From Massilia sp. H6 (GTDB lineage: Bacteria > Pseudomonadota > Gammaproteobacteria > Burkholderiales > Burkholderiaceae_D), in the NCBI RefSeq assembly GCF_024802625.1, contig NZ_CP103371.1:2108001-2172000 (forward strand): a stretch of 64,000 nucleotides of DNA, given 5' to 3'. Below, one piece after another: positions 63,421-64,000 of the stretch; positions within the stretch are counted from its first letter, which is position 1; each line of letters starts with the position of its first letter. The position numbers were made by a program, and so were the translations under genes. Under the pieces are notes generated by a model. That model was not told where the DNA came from. It was given only the letters and a program-made list of their open reading frames with translations, and searched no databases.

Positions 63421-63449
63421 ATTATAGCAGCCCGATTTTGTTTTCGGAA
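63421..63449 (-). promoter_or_regulatory. Promoter of tRNA-Arg copy 3
   Basis: A perfect TATAAT (63421-63426, minus strand) with TTCCGA at 17 bases (63444-63449), 11 bases before the mature tRNA. The -35 is the weakest of the three copies. Confidence 0.55.
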
Positions 63450-63517
63450 GCCTCAATTTTTTCCGCAGGCAAACCAGCTCTGTTAGATTAGCCGGGTTGG
63501 ATCGACATTGGAGTGGT

Positions 63518-64000
63518 ATGTTTGCCTTGAAGCCGGGATCACGTCTGGCCCTGACCGTTTTGTTGCTGCTGTTAGTCTGGACCACCTGCGCGGCCGCTGC
63601 GCCGCGCAGCCTGCGTTTCGAACGGGTGTCGATCGACCAGGGACTGTCGCAGCAGTCGGTGCTGACGATACTGCAGGACCGGCGCGGTTTCATGTGGTTC
63701 GGCACGCAGGCCGGACTGAATCGCTACGATGGCTACCGCATGACGGTATTTCGCAACGATCCCGACCGCGAAGACAGCATCCCCGACAATTATGTGATGG
63801 CGGCGCACGAGGACGCCCAGGGGCGGCTGTGGTTCGGTACCAAGGGCGGCCTGACCCGCTTCGATCATGCCAGCGGCAAGTTCGTCCGCTATGCGCCGTC
63901 CGCGGACGGCGCCGCCCGCGCCGGCAACCGCAGCGTGCTGGCCATGATCGCCGCGGCTGGCGGCGGCTTGTGGCTGGCCACCGGCGACGGCCTGCTGCAC
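63518..64000 (+). CDS. Reg_prop (two-component regulator propeller) sensor, N-terminal part, cut by window edge
   Basis: An open frame of 161 codons with no stop before the window end, so the gene continues to the right. The start ATG has GGAG five bases upstream. Residues 1-28 form a signal peptide or anchor (RLALTVLLLLLVWTTCAAAAP). What follows is a Reg_prop beta-propeller: FERVSIDQGLSQQSVLTILQ, then DRRGFMWFGTQAGLNRYDGY and DAQGRLWFGTKGGLTRFDH, each with the family's (F/L)WFGT-x-GL core. Such propellers form the periplasmic sensing part of large proteins that end in a GGDEF, histidine kinase or hybrid module. Which output this one has cannot be seen here. Confidence 0.85.
   Translation, partial: MFALKPGSRLALTVLLLLLVWTTCAAAAPRSLRFERVSIDQGLSQQSVLTILQDRRGFMWFGTQAGLNRYDGYRMTVFRNDPDREDSIPDNYVMAAHEDAQGRLWFGTKGGLTRFDHASGKFVRYAPSADGAARAGNRSVLAMIAAAGGGLWLATGDGLLH

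Overview
The window is high-GC, gene-dense chromosomal DNA from a Betaproteobacterium. A Burkholderiales/Oxalobacteraceae member of the Massilia-Telluria type fits best. That reading rests on a PHA phasin, a FxDxF-like PEP-CTERM protein, a betaproteobacterial-style type VI secretion locus, and a dense set of PAS/GAF hybrid histidine kinases and GGDEF proteins. It is an inference from protein character, not a database match. I see no insertion sequence, prophage, CRISPR array or plasmid function.

Layout. 1-14.7 kb: most of a type VI secretion (T6SS) cluster. It holds tssM (cut by the left edge), tagF and an OmpA-family gene, then tssJ-tssK-tssL on the opposite strand, then TPR lipoprotein-tssB-tssC-hcp-tssE-tssH-tssA. 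TssF, TssG and VgrG are not in the window. 14.8-16.3 kb: phasin, a small secreted protein and three identical tRNA-Leu(CAG) genes with a strong promoter and a terminator. 16.5-33.8 kb: mostly housekeeping genes (rnr, rlmB, cysE, a YceH protein, a GntR-controlled ABC exporter, an MqsA-like regulator, lpxH, two cyclophilins, cysS, a DNA glycosylase, accA, tilS, lysC). 33.8-36.8 kb: tRNA-Ser(GCT) and an isolated tadG-tadE-tadE set. 36.9-41.8 kb: a GAF/PAS diguanylate cyclase and a membrane hybrid kinase. 41.8-49.9 kb: a tiny Lys-rich protein, a Pat-like protein acetyltransferase, RhlE helicase, a tiny lipoprotein, an outer-membrane barrel, a His/Lys/Gly-repeat secreted protein and an NDH-2-like dehydrogenase. 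49.9-61.6 kb: a signalling-rich stretch with a soluble kinase, hemerythrin, REC-GGDEF protein, two hybrid kinases, a PAS-REC protein, a YfiR-like protein and a MetE-like protein that lacks the zinc cysteines. 61.7-64 kb: a PEP-CTERM protein, three tRNA-Arg(ACG) genes each with its own promoter and terminator, and the start of a Reg_prop sensor gene running off the right edge.

How the genes fit together. The T6SS genes supply the membrane complex (TssJ, L, M), baseplate parts (TssK, E, A), sheath (TssB, C), tube (Hcp) and sheath-recycling ATPase (TssH). TagF and the OmpA/BON protein are probable accessory parts. Several gene pairs overlap by 1-7 bases (tssM/tagF/ompA, tssK/tssL, tssH/tssA, cysS/glycosylase, ppiB/lpxH, tadG/tadE, metE-like/kinase, yfiR-like/kinase), which points to translational coupling.

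The items most worth a second look are a candidate leftward small RNA at about 58.59-58.70 kb with a nine-U terminator and an anti-Shine-Dalgarno segment; the YfiR-like protein coupled to a histidine kinase instead of a cyclase; the zinc-less MetE homologue coupled to a hybrid kinase; tandem repeats in TssK, RNase R and a secreted protein; and the duplicated tRNA units. All calls were made by reading the sequence; no search was run.
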